From positions 1 to 64,000 of the forward strand of contig WNNJ02002709.1 of assembly GCA_012934845.2 (NCBI GenBank): a stretch of DNA of 64,000 bases, in the 5' to 3' direction. How positions within the stretch are numbered: position 1 is the stretch's first letter; each line of letters starts with the position of its first letter. This document shows, in pieces, positions 42,250-53,904 of the stretch. Below the pieces are notes generated by a model. That model saw nothing but the letters and a program-made list of their open reading frames with translations, had not been told where the DNA came from and did not search any database. This DNA is from Pomphorhynchus laevis (taxonomy: Eukaryota; Acanthocephala; Palaeacanthocephala; Echinorhynchida; Pomphorhynchidae). A program made the translations under genes and the position numbers.

Positions 42250-42503
42250 ACGGCGAATTAGGCAATAGACGAAAAGGCGGAAGAGAGTCACGGGGGCCAG
42301 TTTCTTTACTGTAGCGATGCTGGATCATCAAAAGATATCGGGAACGGAACATAGCCGAACAAACAAAATCACTCAGACTCTAACGGCAGATTGAACAATG
42401 GACGAAAAGGAGGAAGAGTCTCGGAGACCTGTTTCCTCACAGTAGCGATGTGTGATTATCAAAGGATATCGGGAACGGGAGATAGCCGAACAAACAAATC
42501 AAG
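42250..42503 (+). repeat. 5' tandem duplication in RTE-like LINE (2 x ~130 bp)
   Basis: The stretch with gacgaaaaggcggaagag, agtagcgatg and gatatcgggaacggaacata followed by gccgaacaaacaaa occurs twice, at about 42250-42371 and 42384-42500, diverged by roughly one base in six. It lies just before the coding region and is a likely 5' UTR duplication. Confidence 0.8.
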
Positions 42504-42649
42504 ACAGTGAAAATGACTAGAAAAAATACAAAATTAAGTGCGAAGAACAATGGTAAACTCACCACTGACCGGAGAAGTTTTCATTGTCGGGTCCTGTGTG
42601 ACCAGGCAGTTGTATAGATACAGCGAAAGAGGCATCAACAACCTAAGCG

Positions 42650-45125
42650 GACTAGACTCCATGTAGGAACGTGGAATGTCATCTCGCTGACAGGGAAGGA
42701 ACCAGAATTAGCTGAAGAGATGGTTCGTTGCGGTTTTGAAATAGTCGGAGTGACTTATCTTTACTATTCTGAAACTGAAACTAAACTTTTGGATCAAGGC
42801 TGGACATTGAACTATTCGGGAGTTACCAACGGAAAGCGACGACAAGCGGCTGTAGTGATACTTACAAGTTCCAGGTTGTCTCGTTCGTGGTAGAGAGGTT
42901 TAACGAAAGGCTGGCGTCTCTGAGACTTTTAGTCAAAGAGTGAAAGTGGATAACTGTTGTGTGTGCGTATGCTCCCAACATTATCTCAGAATACACAGCC
43001 TTTGTGGAAAATCTTCAGGCTCTGTTTGATAGTATTCCTGTTAAATATTCCCTAGTTTTATTGGATGACTTCAATGCTCGTGTTGGTAGCGACAGTAACA
43101 CTTGGAAGGGAGTGTTGGGGAGGAACGGACTATCCGATCTGAATGCGAGTGGTGTTGAATTATTGCACTTATGTTCTCGTAACAATTTGTGCGTAACCAA
43201 CACAATGTTTGAATATAAGGAAATCCATAGAAGCACATGGTATCAGGATTCTCTCAGTCGAAGATAAATGATCGATGTTGTAATCGTTTCATCTAATCTG
43301 CGACATTATGTTCTGGACACTCGTGTGAAGAGAGGGGCTGAGCTGTCAACCGATCATTACCTTGTAGTTAGAAAACTTCGATGGCAGGATCGAATGCTAG
43401 ACAAGCCAGGTAAACCCAAACGTTGTGTGAGGGCGTGTTGGGAGCGTCTAACAGATGTTTCTGTCAAATAACGTTTTTCTGGCTACATCCGGGAGGATTT
43501 CTCTCGGTTGCCAGAAGATGTAGCTTGGAAGAACTTTGGAGAGCACTTAGAACTTGATTATAGGTCAGTTTCGAAGATGTTCTGGAGGACTATCATGAAT
43601 CTTCGTGTTGGAAAGCAGAAAACTCCTCAAACTGTCTATGACAAGAATGGATCTATGCTGACTGACATTGAAGAAATTATTGGTTGTTGAAAAGAACATT
43701 TTAGGAGTATCCTAAATCCGATGGATATGCCTTCTCTTGTAGAAGTAGAGCCTTTAGAACCAATGGAAGAGCTTATCTTTTTGGAAGAGGTCATTGCTGT
43801 TATTAAAAAAACTTCGTAATGGCAAGTCTTCCTTCTGGAGTAGACGTGATTCGACCTGAAGCTTTAAAGGCTCTTGACATTGTTAACATAAAGTGGCTAA
43901 CACGGATCTTCAACGTTGCATTGAAGTCGGGCAAGGTTCCTAGTGAGTGGCGAACTGGGTAGTGGTACCGGTCTTAAAGAAAGGTGACCGAAGAGTGTGT
44001 TTTAATTATCGGGGCATCACTCTTCTTAGCTAAACTAGTAAGCTATTTGCTAGGATTCTTGACTTAAGGATACAGCCTATAGTTGAGGGACAGTTGCAAG
44101 AGGAACAATGAGGATTTCGTTTAGGTCGTGGAACTACGGATCAGCTCTTTACTCTCTCAAATATCCTCGAATGGTATTGGGATTTCGCTCAAACGGTCTA
44201 CATGTGCTTTGTAGATTTGGAGAAGGCGTTCGACCGAGTTCCGTGAGAGGGGTACTAAGGGAGTATGGAGAACCACACTATCTTCGGGTAGCTGTGACTT
44301 CTCTATATGAACAAATTATGAGTTGTGTTCGTGTTCTAGTTAGGAAGTCTGAATCATTTCTAGTAGGCGTTGGGCCTCGTCAGGGTTGTCCTTTGTCTCT
44401 ACTTTTGTCCCTTGTTTACATATACAAAATTACGAGACTGGCTGTTCTGACGGATGTCGGTTTTCAGTTCAGTTCCATCAGGATACCATCTCTGCTTTTT
44501 TGCAGATGATGTTGTCTTGTTGGCTTCTTGTTCTGAGGACTTACAATGCTTACTAGATCGATTCACGATGGAATGCTAAGCGGCATGGATGTTGGTTAGT
44601 ACCTCCAAGACAGTCTCTATGTGTGCGTCTCGAATTCAGGTGTCAATTTCAATCCGTATTGGGAAAATGTTCTTCCTGATGTGGATGACTTCAAGTATCT
44701 TAAGGTATTGTTCTCGACGGACGGCAGGAACATCAGGGAGATTGATAAGCGAATTTGTGCAACTAACGTAGCGATGCGTTCTTTGTACAGGTATGTCGTT
44801 GTGAAGCGAAAGTTGAGTCTTCGGGCGAAGCTTTCGGTTTACTACGCAATCTTCGTTCCTATCTTAGCATATGGTCATGAGCTTTGGGTTATACCGAAAG
44901 GATAATATCTGGAATACAGGCGACCGAAATGAATTTCCTTCGAGGTGTGGCCGGTCTAAGCATTAGAGATAAGGTTAGGAATTCGGTCATCCGGAATGGA
45001 CTCGGAGTAAAGTCGTTGTTTTTCCACATCAAAGAAAGTCAGTTGAGATGGCTAGGTCACGTTCTGAAGATGTCTATGGATCGCCTTCCTTGGAGGGTTT
45101 TCCAGGCCGGAATTTCTGGAAAGTG
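42650..45125 (+). pseudogene. RTE-like endonuclease/reverse transcriptase polyprotein (broken)
   Basis: Endonuclease: LHVGTWNVISLTGKEPEL, IVGVTYLYYSETET, VCAYAPNIISEY, then VLLDDFNARVGSDSNTW, where the usual GDFNARVG has D for G, and STDHYLVVRKLRW. Linker: VAWKNFGEHLELDYRS, TPQTVYDKNGSMLTD. Reverse transcriptase pieces: PSGVDVIRPEALKAL, SGKVPSEWRTG, RVLVRKSESFLVGVGPRQGC and PLSLLLSLVYIYKI. C-terminus: DDFKYLKVLFSTDGRNIREI, AYGHELWVIPKG, ATEMNFLRGVAGLSIRDKVR and ESQLRWLGHVLKMSMDRLPW. This order and the RWLGHV...RLP tail are characteristic of RTE. Frame breaks near 42.89, 43.26, 43.47, 43.69, 43.8-44.1 and 44.5 kb. Confidence 0.85.
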
Positions 45126-45300
45126 ACCTCGATGTATACATGATACCGATGGAGAGATCAAATCTCCAAACTGGCCGAAGATCGCCTTGGGCTATCTAAA
45201 AGAGAACTCTGGTATGTCGCCCAAGATCGTGATGCCTAGATTAGTTTGGTTCGTGCACTGCCTATACGACCCGACACCCGGACCAGTGATTAACAAAAAA

Positions 45301-46120
45301 AATCTGGTGTATTATTTGTTTTTTTTTCTTGTCAAGAAGTTGCTGTTGTAATAAAGCAACAAGTATGCAAGACGATTGTTCTGAAATCATTTCCACATCG
45401 CGCAAACAACGGCTGGAACATTTTTTACAATATTTAGTCAATATAGTCTACCAAATTTTTCCGTGGCAGATTAAGACAACATATATTTTGCTGTTGATTT
45501 CTGCCTTTGTCTCTTTTTTCTGCTTTTAATTTTTTGTCTAATTTCTAACACACAAATCCAACACTAAGTGCTAACTGAGCTCCACTGTTGTATTCTCATA
45601 ATAATATATATTTTTTACTGATGATCAGTCATTTCGTTCACTAATTTTACGCCAAAACTTTGTTTGAACTAGCAAATGCATTTTTACAATTAAACGTTTT
45701 GAATATAACATCTCGAAAGTTGGAAATACCATATGATGTTTGCATGTCTGCTAAAGGTGGTTGAGATTGGTTGTTTTAAGTAAATCTAAATATGTTACAT
45801 TTGGACACTCAGTCTTGATCAATAAATTTAGAAAACTAATTGTCGACCCTCTACTTTAAAAAGCAATCTGAATTAAGAACCAAAGAAAAATAAGTGATTC
45901 CTTGTTAAATAAGTTAATTTTTTAAATTCCCAAGCCTGCCTATATACTACCCTAATCTTTACATTCTGTCCAACCCATCATCATAACAACATTTAATACT
46001 TATTCATATGTGATGAGTAAGTACATATATAATGAACTTAATGATACATAAAGTATTAAACACTTTTTTCTGTAAAGGATGGCATACAGTTCGCCAGACA
46101 GTTAAAGAATATCGACATAC
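45301..46120. other. Intergenic, no gene recognised
   Basis: AT-rich, no element or gene recognised. Confidence 0.5.
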
Positions 46121-46266
46121 CTGACAGGATAATGCTGTCGACGGATGCTATATCACCTTTTACAATCCTCTTACTCTTATAAGCTATTAAGTTAGAACCT
46201 GGGTTATTTGTTGATATTGAGCTCGGAAAACATTTAACCTTCGAGGATTGTGTTACTTTATTGAAA
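46121..46266 (-). CDS. Possible orphan host exon, function unknown
   Basis: A 146-bp stretch on the minus strand opens after gatttatag (acceptor AG at 46268-46267) and closes at CAG|GTATGT (donor at 46120), a strong donor match. The open frame reads FNKVTQSSKVKCFPSSISTN, NPGSNLIAYKSKRIVKGDIA and SVDSIILSG. It does not resemble any reverse transcriptase segment, and I do not recognise the family. No partner exons could be identified on either side, so it may be chance. Confidence 0.3.
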
Positions 46267-47957
46267 CTATAAATCAAAAAAAAATATTATTTAATGTTTG
46301 AAAATCAATGATAATTATTTCCATTATTTTTTATGGAAACGCAAATCGGTTTTGATTAAATTTTCTCGACCTGTTAAACAAATGTTTTCTCTTGCGTTTC
46401 ATGATGATTACCTGTCAACAGACAATGATCATTCTTAATTAGTGAAGATTTACCTTTAGAATGCAAGCGAAAACGAGGTTCATAAACAAAATTATAGCAG
46501 ACTTCTCAGAAAAGATCATGAATTAGCATGTTATTATATTTTGCTTCACAAAAATAGCTTTAGTCATTCGTTGTATAACATCATATTTCATTTTAAGATC
46601 AGTTAACTTTCATCGTCTTTAAGTCGTTTTTAGTCTGCAAAAAGAATTACTTGTAAAATATATATAGAATTACTCTATAGATTATCAACACCAAATTATG
46701 TAAAATTAATTGATGGTACTGCACCTAGTGACCAAATTTAGCGGGGTATCGGTGTATTGCTAGGGGATATACTAAACCCTTTGTTATTCTCATTGTTCTT
46801 CTGTGACCTTATCATGGCTATCAAATCTAACAAGGGATTAACATTTGTATTCCTCTACGCTGATAAATTGATATGATTACAATTACTCGTCGAAGTAGGT
46901 TATCTTGCTCGGATGTTCTGCGAAACAATGATAAGAAAGTAGATTTTATTAATTCATACAATCTCGCTGGTCGTTTCAAGAAACAGTTGGAGACAAATAA
47001 GGGTCGTCAAAGCTTAGATGTCCCTTTATCCGAATGCAGCATTTGCCCACCAGACATTGAGCCATAATATATCAACAATAGTTAATATTAGCTATTAAAA
47101 TGGGTCAAATAACAACGCTGAAAAATAACAGATAAATTATTTCAACGGACTTTTTCGTCAATGATGAGACACTAAATTGACTGGAAGATTTTCTGTGGCA
47201 CTCAAATCACGGATAAACAATTTATTTATGGTCATTTTTAAAGATTTTGTAAGTGATTTAAGTAAAAGTACTGAGGTTCAAATACATAAGATGTGCTTGC
47301 GTAAAACATTACGCAGTGACTGTGATTGGTCATGAAGCCTAAATTATTAAAGAATTGTTGGGCAGTTTATAAAGCGAATATATGATGCGTTAAGAAAGAA
47401 GAAACATTATCGGACTTTCTCAATTACGCAATCGTAAACAAACATGAAATCAACTTCGACAATGTAAAGAGCAGGTTCATGGTCGAAAATTGGGAAATTT
47501 ACCGATCAACTATAAAGGTTATGAAGGATGTAAGTTAACAAGCATCAAATTTAATACTCAAGATGCCGGCCTGTAGCGAACGAACATTATCAAAAATCTT
47601 TCAGTGACTCATATTACCACATATATGACACATAATTATTTTACCTTTTTTACTTGATTGCTTGATAAGGATTCCTGAAAGAATCGAACCCCGCAGAATA
47701 TTTTATTTTCCTCATTTTTGGTGGTAAGAGCAAGCATCACAGATTTAAATTGCATATAATTTATGTAGATTATTAATATTATTATAAGGGTGCATTGATG
47801 CACACAGTTCGATAACTTTAAAATAGTTTCGCGCTTTTAAGGGTTCGTCATCTCCTGAACAAATTAAGGCGCTAATGTATAAAATGTAGCATTATTGTAA
47901 AATACAATTAGGTTTATTGGCATGCATGCGAAAATATGAAAAATATTAATTATAATT
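46267..47957. other. Intergenic with a LINE scrap
   Basis: AT-rich. The only recognisable piece is a LINE reverse transcriptase scrap at 46740-46880. Between 46.9 and 47.5 kb short plus-strand open stretches (for example KGRQSLDVPLSECSICPPDI) look peptide-like but match no family I know. Confidence 0.4.
46740..46880 (+). pseudogene. LINE reverse transcriptase scrap
   Basis: RGIGVLLGDILNPLLFSLFF, then LIMAIKSNKGLTFVFLYADK. This corresponds to motif B (GVxQGDxLSPLLFSLF) and motif C, where the expected YADD reads YADK. No other part of the element is recognisable with confidence. Confidence 0.6.
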
Positions 47958-48190
47958 AGATCAGCTAACTGAGTCTACGTATTTTATATTATTTATAAAT
48001 TAAAAATAATGCTAAATTAAAATTTAATAAATAATTATAAATAATAAATAATATTTTATATAATTTATATCAAGTTTAAATTTAAAATAAAAAGTCAATT
48101 TTTATGAATTGACTTTTTATAAATAAGAGACAATGTATCTGAATAAGGATTAGGATCATTAGGAGAAACTGCTATGTTATAAGATTAAAT
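47958..48190 (-). mobile_element. Penelope-like 3' tail (short)
   Basis: Minus-sense copy of the common 3' region. It starts at gatcagctaactgagtctac (47959), passes aatgctaaattaaaatttaa and the gaattgact segment, and breaks off in aactgctatgttataag, within the structured motif. No coding sequence. Confidence 0.7.
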
Positions 48191-48473
48191 TACAGATTAT
48201 CTATATGTAAGTTACGGATTATTTATAGTGTAGGATGATTATCCATGCATTAGTAAATTGAAATTAAGATCAGCATGATGCAAACAAAATTTTTAACTTT
48301 AAAACGTATATGCATTGAAACAAAAATTATTAGAGCAATTTATAAAAGGCACTCTGAAAATACAGTGCTTTGTTTAACTAACTAACAATTACACAACAAT
48401 GGTGTTAGTAAAACTTGTAGGAGGAGTACAGCGGAATTATGAAATAAGTATACTAAATTGTATATTGTATATA

Positions 48474-51400
48474 TTACATAACTTTATACCGTCCTCGGTT
48501 GACCATTTGTAGAGCCGGATTTTGCATCTTCATCATTTCCTCCTTAATAATACGTTTGATTTCAGATTTGGCCAATTGCAGACCTCGTTCGGTAAGCGCT
48601 TCAAGTATCAGATACAATCTGGATTCACCTTGGGGAGGCGGTTTACCGGGTGGAAAATATTTCCCACGTACAGTAATAGCCGCTTCAGCGTATTCAGCAA
48701 TGTGACTTAATGTTTCCTTTGAAGTTACCTTCCATCGTGCATTTTGGGGAAAATCGTTAATTTCAAGCTCTTCCTCGTATACCTTTATATCTTCCTGATC
48801 TTGGCCCCCTTCTCGCTCCTTTGGTACGTAATTTAACTTGTTGTTCAATTTGCCGGCAATTTGTTCAGCTATTGATTTTCCTGAAATAAAATTGCTTAAC
48901 ATTGTGTTATCCAATTTAGATGAAGACGATTGAGTCAGTATGTCTTTGATATCAGCCTTATTGTGATGAATTTTAGCTGCGAGCAATTTGGCAAATGCTA
49001 ATTTCTCAACATTTGTTTGTCTGTTGTCGTCAGATTGTAATGTGGACGAATCTGCCATTGAGCCTGCTGCCGACGATAGTACTTCACCTGGATTCTTAAT
49101 TCTAGTTTTGCTTTTCAAAGTCTTGTCGATTTCGTTGTCAATATCAACACCATCTTCATCATCAGAGTCTTGCATCCCAAACATGAGCTTTTGAACCCGC
49201 TTACGGTCATCTAAAAACGCCTGTTCTTCGTCATCAAATTTAAATCCCTTACCACCAAATCCTCCAACACCAGATTTTATTTGAATTCCCTGTTGAGCCA
49301 TTTTAGCCTTGTAATTATCCCAGAGCTGCTGTAATTCAACACCAGCCTTTATATGACAAAGCTCTAATGCTTTTATCACATCTCCTGCAAGTTTCTCCTG
49401 ATTGGCAGTGATGAATGTAACTGCAACTCCGTCTCGGCCTGCACGACCAGTTCGACCACAACGATGCACGTAATCTTCATAGTGGTTAGGACAATCATAG
49501 TTCACAACGAGAATAATGTCTTTTACATCAATACCTCGTGCGGCCACTGACGTAGCTATCATGAGCCTGACGACTCCAGCCTTAAAATCCGAGATGACAC
49601 TATCACGATCATACTGATCAATTCCACCATGAAGGGCTAAGCAGGGATAGGAACTGTGCATAAGATTCTTCATAAGCTCATCAGCATGTTCCTGCTTATG
49701 AACAAATACAAGAACGCTACCATGTTCGTGATAAATACCTAAAAGTTCAAGCAATTTCAGATATTTTTGATCATCATTTAACATAAACACTTGTTGATCA
49801 ACGGATTCACATACAACGCTTCTCCCACCAACAACTATTTCAATAGGCTTGCGTAGAGCTCTTCTAGCCAAAGCCTCCATTTGTCTAGGAAATGTAGCCG
49901 AAAACATTACAGTTTGACGATCTGGACGAATACATTCGAGGATTTTGTTGACCTGCGGTTCAAATCCCATGTCAAACATTCGATCTGCTTCATCAATAAC
50001 AACATAAGTTGCTCTACGTAAATTTGTTACTTTACCATTATTAGCAGCAAGCATATCGATCATTCTTCCTGGTGTGCAAACAACAATCTCAGTCCCTCGT
50101 TTGAGATCAGCAATTTGCTCAGAAATACCTGTTCCACCGTAGACGGCAACAACTCGTAAATCCAAGCCTTTACAGAACCTCCGGCATTCCTTTGCAATCT
50201 GCATTGCCAATTCTCGAGTTGGCGTTATTATTATGCCGATTGGTCCGTCATCTGGTTCTAGAGGAGGCTGGGCTTTAATATGACGAAACATAGGCAGCAA
50301 AAATGCAAGAGTTTTACCACTTCCGGTTTTTGCTATACCAAGCATATCTCTACCGGAAGCTATTACGGGCAAAGCTTGCGATTGAATTGGTGTTGGTTTA
50401 TGCATTCCATAACGTTTTAGCAAATCAAGTATAGACAAATAGGTTATACACTGAGCCCAAGTTTTTATAGGTTTTGGACATTTCTTCCCTGTTACTTGAA
50501 TATTATCCATATCTTGACGAAGCTGTGCTACTTCCTCTTTTGAAAGGTTAGCTATTTCAGGGACCTCATTGTAAAAACGTTTTCTAAATTTACGGTAATA
50601 TATCATATTGTGATCAGTATTAATACAATCTGCCTTACTTTTCTTGCAAGCAAATATATCTTCATCGTCCGAATAATCTTCAGATGAATATTCTAAAGCG
50701 TCAGCATTTTGCTCCATAATGTCGCCTTTGTTTATTTGTTTGCGTTCAGATACATTTGTACGCACTATTACTGCCTTGGTGACACCACCGCAACTATCAA
50801 TTTTGGAATCGTTTGTAGTCGTTGGCTTTTGTGATCGCTGCTGCGGCGATTGTGGCGACTGATTATTACTAGCGACGATATTGCTCACTCCTTGTGAATT
50901 TCTTATAGTCATTTCTCCTTCATTTAAATTCTTAATCTGCTTAGAAATCATTAACATGTATTCATCTAATGGATCAATTTCTTCGTCTCCCACGTTTCCC
51001 TCTTCCACCACGTTATCGTTGTCCTTGAATTCATCAGAAGATAGATTGTTCTCCTTTGAGCGAGTTTGTTCGACATCATCCTTCTTTAATTCTTTATCTT
51101 CTGCTGTATCTATTCCCGTCTTGTCATTGTTACAATTACTATTATCATCGTCAAGTTTGTTTGCTTTTCCTTCTTCAGATGTTTCCTCGTTTTCTTCATC
51201 CAATATCCATTTATCAGTGTCTATTGTTTCGTCTTTCTTGGGCACATCATCAAGCGGATCTTTTACAGATTTAGGTTTGCGCTTCTGTCTCCACTCTTCT
51301 ATCCGCTGACGACGTTTTAGCATTGCTTGTTCAATTTTCTCGCTCGCTTCTGCAATGTCTAACTTGGAATCTTCATTATCATGATCATCACTAATACCAC

Positions 51401-52271
51401 TGCCAATCAAATGTTGCTTGCTTAATGTTACCTTCGAGGACCGATTTAATAATGTATGTGCAGAAGAAGAGGATTTACTACTATTTGAGTGACTGCCGAC
51501 GTTTTTGCTCGATGAGGTCTTGACGCTAGTATGACTTTTGTGATGATTCGATTTATTACTTGAAAATTGTGATTTCGTATTGTAACTACTACTCATCGCT
51601 ATATCGGTACTGGTAGCATTATCACTTATGATATCAGTAGTCACGGATTTGTCAAGCTGCTGTTGCTGGGTGACGACTTTGTGGTCATTGTGTTTGCTTC
51701 GTCTCACATCGTTATGCTGCTTAGTTTCAGTAGTTTTTAAATTACGACTACCCGATGATGATACAATACCAACACTATTGTTAACACATTTCCTATCTGA
51801 AGTTTTCATAACGACATTAACGTTATCGTCGTTACTGTCGCTCGATTCAGTGGATGAGTTAGTTACTTCATCGTAATAGCTTTTCCTGTAGCAGCGTTGA
51901 CTATAATGAGATGATTTACCGTTGTTATTACGATTGCTGTCACTTTTGTCGAACCTCTGCGATGATTTTGTTGATTGCTTAGTCGTATCATCGCTGTCTA
52001 ACTTTGGGCGATGCTTATTGTGTCGTGTACTGGAAGCCGATTGTTCAGATCCTTTCTTTTTCTGATCTTGTTCACGGTAATGATGACGGTCGTGGTTACT
52101 TGAATGATGGTAATTTTGATGTCGATGCTTTTTGTCCGATAGTAAGCAGTGTTTCGACAGTTTCGAAGCGTGCTTTACCTTGCTCCCACTATTTGAATCA
52201 CTATAAGAATCATCGGATTTGTAGGTAGAGTGGGATGATGAATCTGAGGAGTAACGTCGCTTTCTTACCAT
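48474..52271 (-). CDS. DDX46: DEAD-box RNA helicase DDX46/PRP5
   Basis: 1265 codons in one exon, ATG at 52271, TAA at 48474-48476. It is the Prp5-type ATPase that lets the U2 snRNP bind the branch site during pre-spliceosome assembly in the nucleus. Residues 1-560 are low complexity: Ser/His/Lys/Asp-rich, an ERKR-like helix (EQAMLKRRQRIEEWRQKRKP) and EIDPLDEYMLMISKQI, the DPLD motif that in yeast Prp5 contacts U2 components. The helicase core follows: Q-motif (KPTPIQSQALP), motif I AKTGSGKT near 647, TPTRELA, DEAD near 757, SAT near 788, ARGID and HRCGRTGRAGR near 934. The C-terminus ends MVNRGRYKVM, as in animal DDX46. It is longer than the roughly 1030-residue human protein because of the N-terminal tail. 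Confidence 0.95.
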   Translation of the reverse strand: MVRKRRYSSDSSSHSTYKSDDSYSDSNSGSKVKHASKLSKHCLLSDKKHRHQNYHHSSNHDRHHYREQDQKKKGSEQSASSTRHNKHRPKLDSDDTTKQSTKSSQRFDKSDSNRNNNGKSSHYSQRCYRKSYYDEVTNSSTESSDSNDDNVNVVMKTSDRKCVNNSVGIVSSSGSRNLKTTETKQHNDVRRSKHNDHKVVTQQQQLDKSVTTDIISDNATSTDIAMSSSYNTKSQFSSNKSNHHKSHTSVKTSSSKNVGSHSNSSKSSSSAHTLLNRSSKVTLSKQHLIGSGISDDHDNEDSKLDIAEASEKIEQAMLKRRQRIEEWRQKRKPKSVKDPLDDVPKKDETIDTDKWILDEENEETSEEGKANKLDDDNSNCNNDKTGIDTAEDKELKKDDVEQTRSKENNLSSDEFKDNDNVVEEGNVGDEEIDPLDEYMLMISKQIKNLNEGEMTIRNSQGVSNIVASNNQSPQSPQQRSQKPTTTNDSKIDSCGGVTKAVIVRTNVSERKQINKGDIMEQNADALEYSSEDYSDDEDIFACKKSKADCINTDHNMIYYRKFRKRFYNEVPEIANLSKEEVAQLRQDMDNIQVTGKKCPKPIKTWAQCITYLSILDLLKRYGMHKPTPIQSQALPVIASGRDMLGIAKTGSGKTLAFLLPMFRHIKAQPPLEPDDGPIGIIITPTRELAMQIAKECRRFCKGLDLRVVAVYGGTGISEQIADLKRGTEIVVCTPGRMIDMLAANNGKVTNLRRATYVVIDEADRMFDMGFEPQVNKILECIRPDRQTVMFSATFPRQMEALARRALRKPIEIVVGGRSVVCESVDQQVFMLNDDQKYLKLLELLGIYHEHGSVLVFVHKQEHADELMKNLMHSSYPCLALHGGIDQYDRDSVISDFKAGVVRLMIATSVAARGIDVKDIILVVNYDCPNHYEDYVHRCGRTGRAGRDGVAVTFITANQEKLAGDVIKALELCHIKAGVELQQLWDNYKAKMAQQGIQIKSGVGGFGGKGFKFDDEEQAFLDDRKRVQKLMFGMQDSDDEDGVDIDNEIDKTLKSKTRIKNPGEVLSSAAGSMADSSTLQSDDNRQTNVEKLAFAKLLAAKIHHNKADIKDILTQSSSSKLDNTMLSNFISGKSIAEQIAGKLNNKLNYVPKEREGGQDQEDIKVYEEELEINDFPQNARWKVTSKETLSHIAEYAEAAITVRGKYFPPGKPPPQGESRLYLILEALTERGLQLAKSEIKRIIKEEMMKMQNPALQMVNRGRYKVM

Positions 52272-53060
52272 TCTCTAAAAGTTCAGTTGATATTATATAT
52301 AATATCATTAATTTTAAATAATATAATTTTATCGACAAATATTAAATAAAAGTAACACAATCGTGGAAAAAAAGCATTTCAATCCTCGTTATATTAACAT
52401 ATCGGATCGTTCTAAAGAAGCATTCACGTAAAATACCGCTAAAATGTAAAGAAAAATATTACATTAAACTTTTTAATTAATAAAGTCGTCGTTTAAGAAG
52501 TTTCAATGCTGTCAAAGTATTGATAGAAACAATCGACAACTACCTAAACGAAAGAACTGTAATTTCCGTTTTTATACACAGCTACTTTGAAGTGTAACTT
52601 TCAAAGAAAAGAAATTTTAAATTATTATTTTATTACATTTAAAAATAATTTACAAAGGCAAAAGAGACACTAAATTTCTTTAATCAAATCATGGGTACGT
52701 ATACGTGCCATTAGTGTGCTCTTTCATATCACCGGGTGGTGACAAATATATTAATACATATGGTCCTTTATGGTTTCATGCCGTTTTTAATATTTCATGC
52801 CGTTTTTGAAAAATTATAAAAATGAGAAAGAAAATATTTTCATAATATAAAGAAATATACTAATTTAAATAAGCTATTTAATATAGAAGCCAGCTATATT
52901 TAAAAATGGTTAAACCTTTTCTCTTAACGGGATTATTTTTTAAATATAAATTACACCAGATAACCTCCCAACATCTTCTTATTTTCAGTTAATATGTCTG
53001 TGCGGTCATTGTTATTATTGAAATTTTTATGGCTATTTTTTATCCTGAACGCTATTTTAA
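52272..53060. other. Intergenic upstream of DDX46
   Basis: AT-rich. It should contain the DDX46 promoter and 5' UTR, but no TATA, Inr or other element can be singled out against the composition. Confidence 0.5.
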
Positions 53061-53074
53061 TCCTACTTATAAGC

Positions 53075-53165
53075 CAACAGAAGTACGCTACATTTCAGTA
53101 TTGGTCGACTTCATCAGCTACTGATCCAATACCTACGTTTCACGTTTCGGTCCTTTTAATGTTGG
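53075..53165 (-). repeat. Single diverged copy of the structured repeat
   Basis: On the minus strand: GGACCGAAACGTGAAACGTA, then stem GTATTGG / CCAATAC around a loop holding GTAGCTGATGAAGTC. The stem sequence differs at several positions from the other copies while remaining fully paired. The bases flanking GAAAC and following CTGATGA still pair (GAC/GTC). Confidence 0.7.
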
Positions 53166-53645
53166 CTGACGATCACTCGACTCGTCTGATTTTATTAGCA
53201 ATTAGATTTAATTGGCAATTAGATATTTTTATTAGTTTCCTATTGAAACTTCAACTTATTTCGATAAGGTCAAACAACCACTGAGTTTCTACATGGCGGT
53301 CTACATTATACTTTCGTTCAAAAAATAAAGACTCATCTATTTTAAACACTGTAGGCGAGCCATTGGCATTTATACCTCCAAGTATTTTATTAGAATCATA
53401 AATTGATTCCCGCAAACGTTATGACACATTAAACACCATTCTAAAACAGTATTTTTATTAAGTTTTATGTAGGAGTATATGTAATTTTGCATATCATCAA
53501 ACAGAAAAAAAAACAAAATATCTTCAAAGCATTTTTTTAAATCATGTAAAAATGAATCATGTCTGTCAGACAATTATATTCAATGAGATCAAGTCCTACA
53601 TACCCATATTAATTAATAATTGTTTCATAGACATTATATGAATTT

Positions 53646-53730
53646 TTTCTTTATTATTGCAAGCTTTCAACACTGTCCTTTTTTGCTTGAGAAAGACACT
53701 GTGTGTTGAAAGCTTGCAATAATAAAGAAA
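53646..53730. repeat. Perfect 28-bp inverted repeat (hairpin)
   Basis: 53646-53673 pairs perfectly with 53703-53730 around a 29-base loop. Weaker similarity extends outward (catagacattatatga, and tagacatgatatgca on the other side), so this looks like the core of a small foldback element. Confidence 0.85.
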
Positions 53731-53904
53731 GATTTTTGCATATCATGTCTATAAAAGCATCATTAACTAATATGAAGAAAGACATGAATTCAAGTCTACA
53801 ACATACCCATATATAACTATATATGCCCCCTTTTATTTTGTTAACAGTCATACTGAACCCACAACTACACACCCTTGAATTCCTTATCAGCCTCAAATAT
53901 ACCA

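Larger units (their letters stand above)
42245..45300 (+). mobile_element. RTE-like LINE, broken
   Basis: A single-polyprotein element: a 5' part with a 130-bp duplication, AP-type endonuclease, reverse transcriptase, and the typical RTE tail. It ends ccagtgattaacaaaaaaaa near 45300. At least half a dozen frame breaks. GC is higher than the surroundings. Only this one copy is visible in the window. Confidence 0.85.

Noticed and set aside
50881-52228. Open frames on the plus strand opposite DDX46
   Set aside because: Antisense reading of the Ser/Asp/Lys-rich N-terminal codons gives long open stretches by composition alone.
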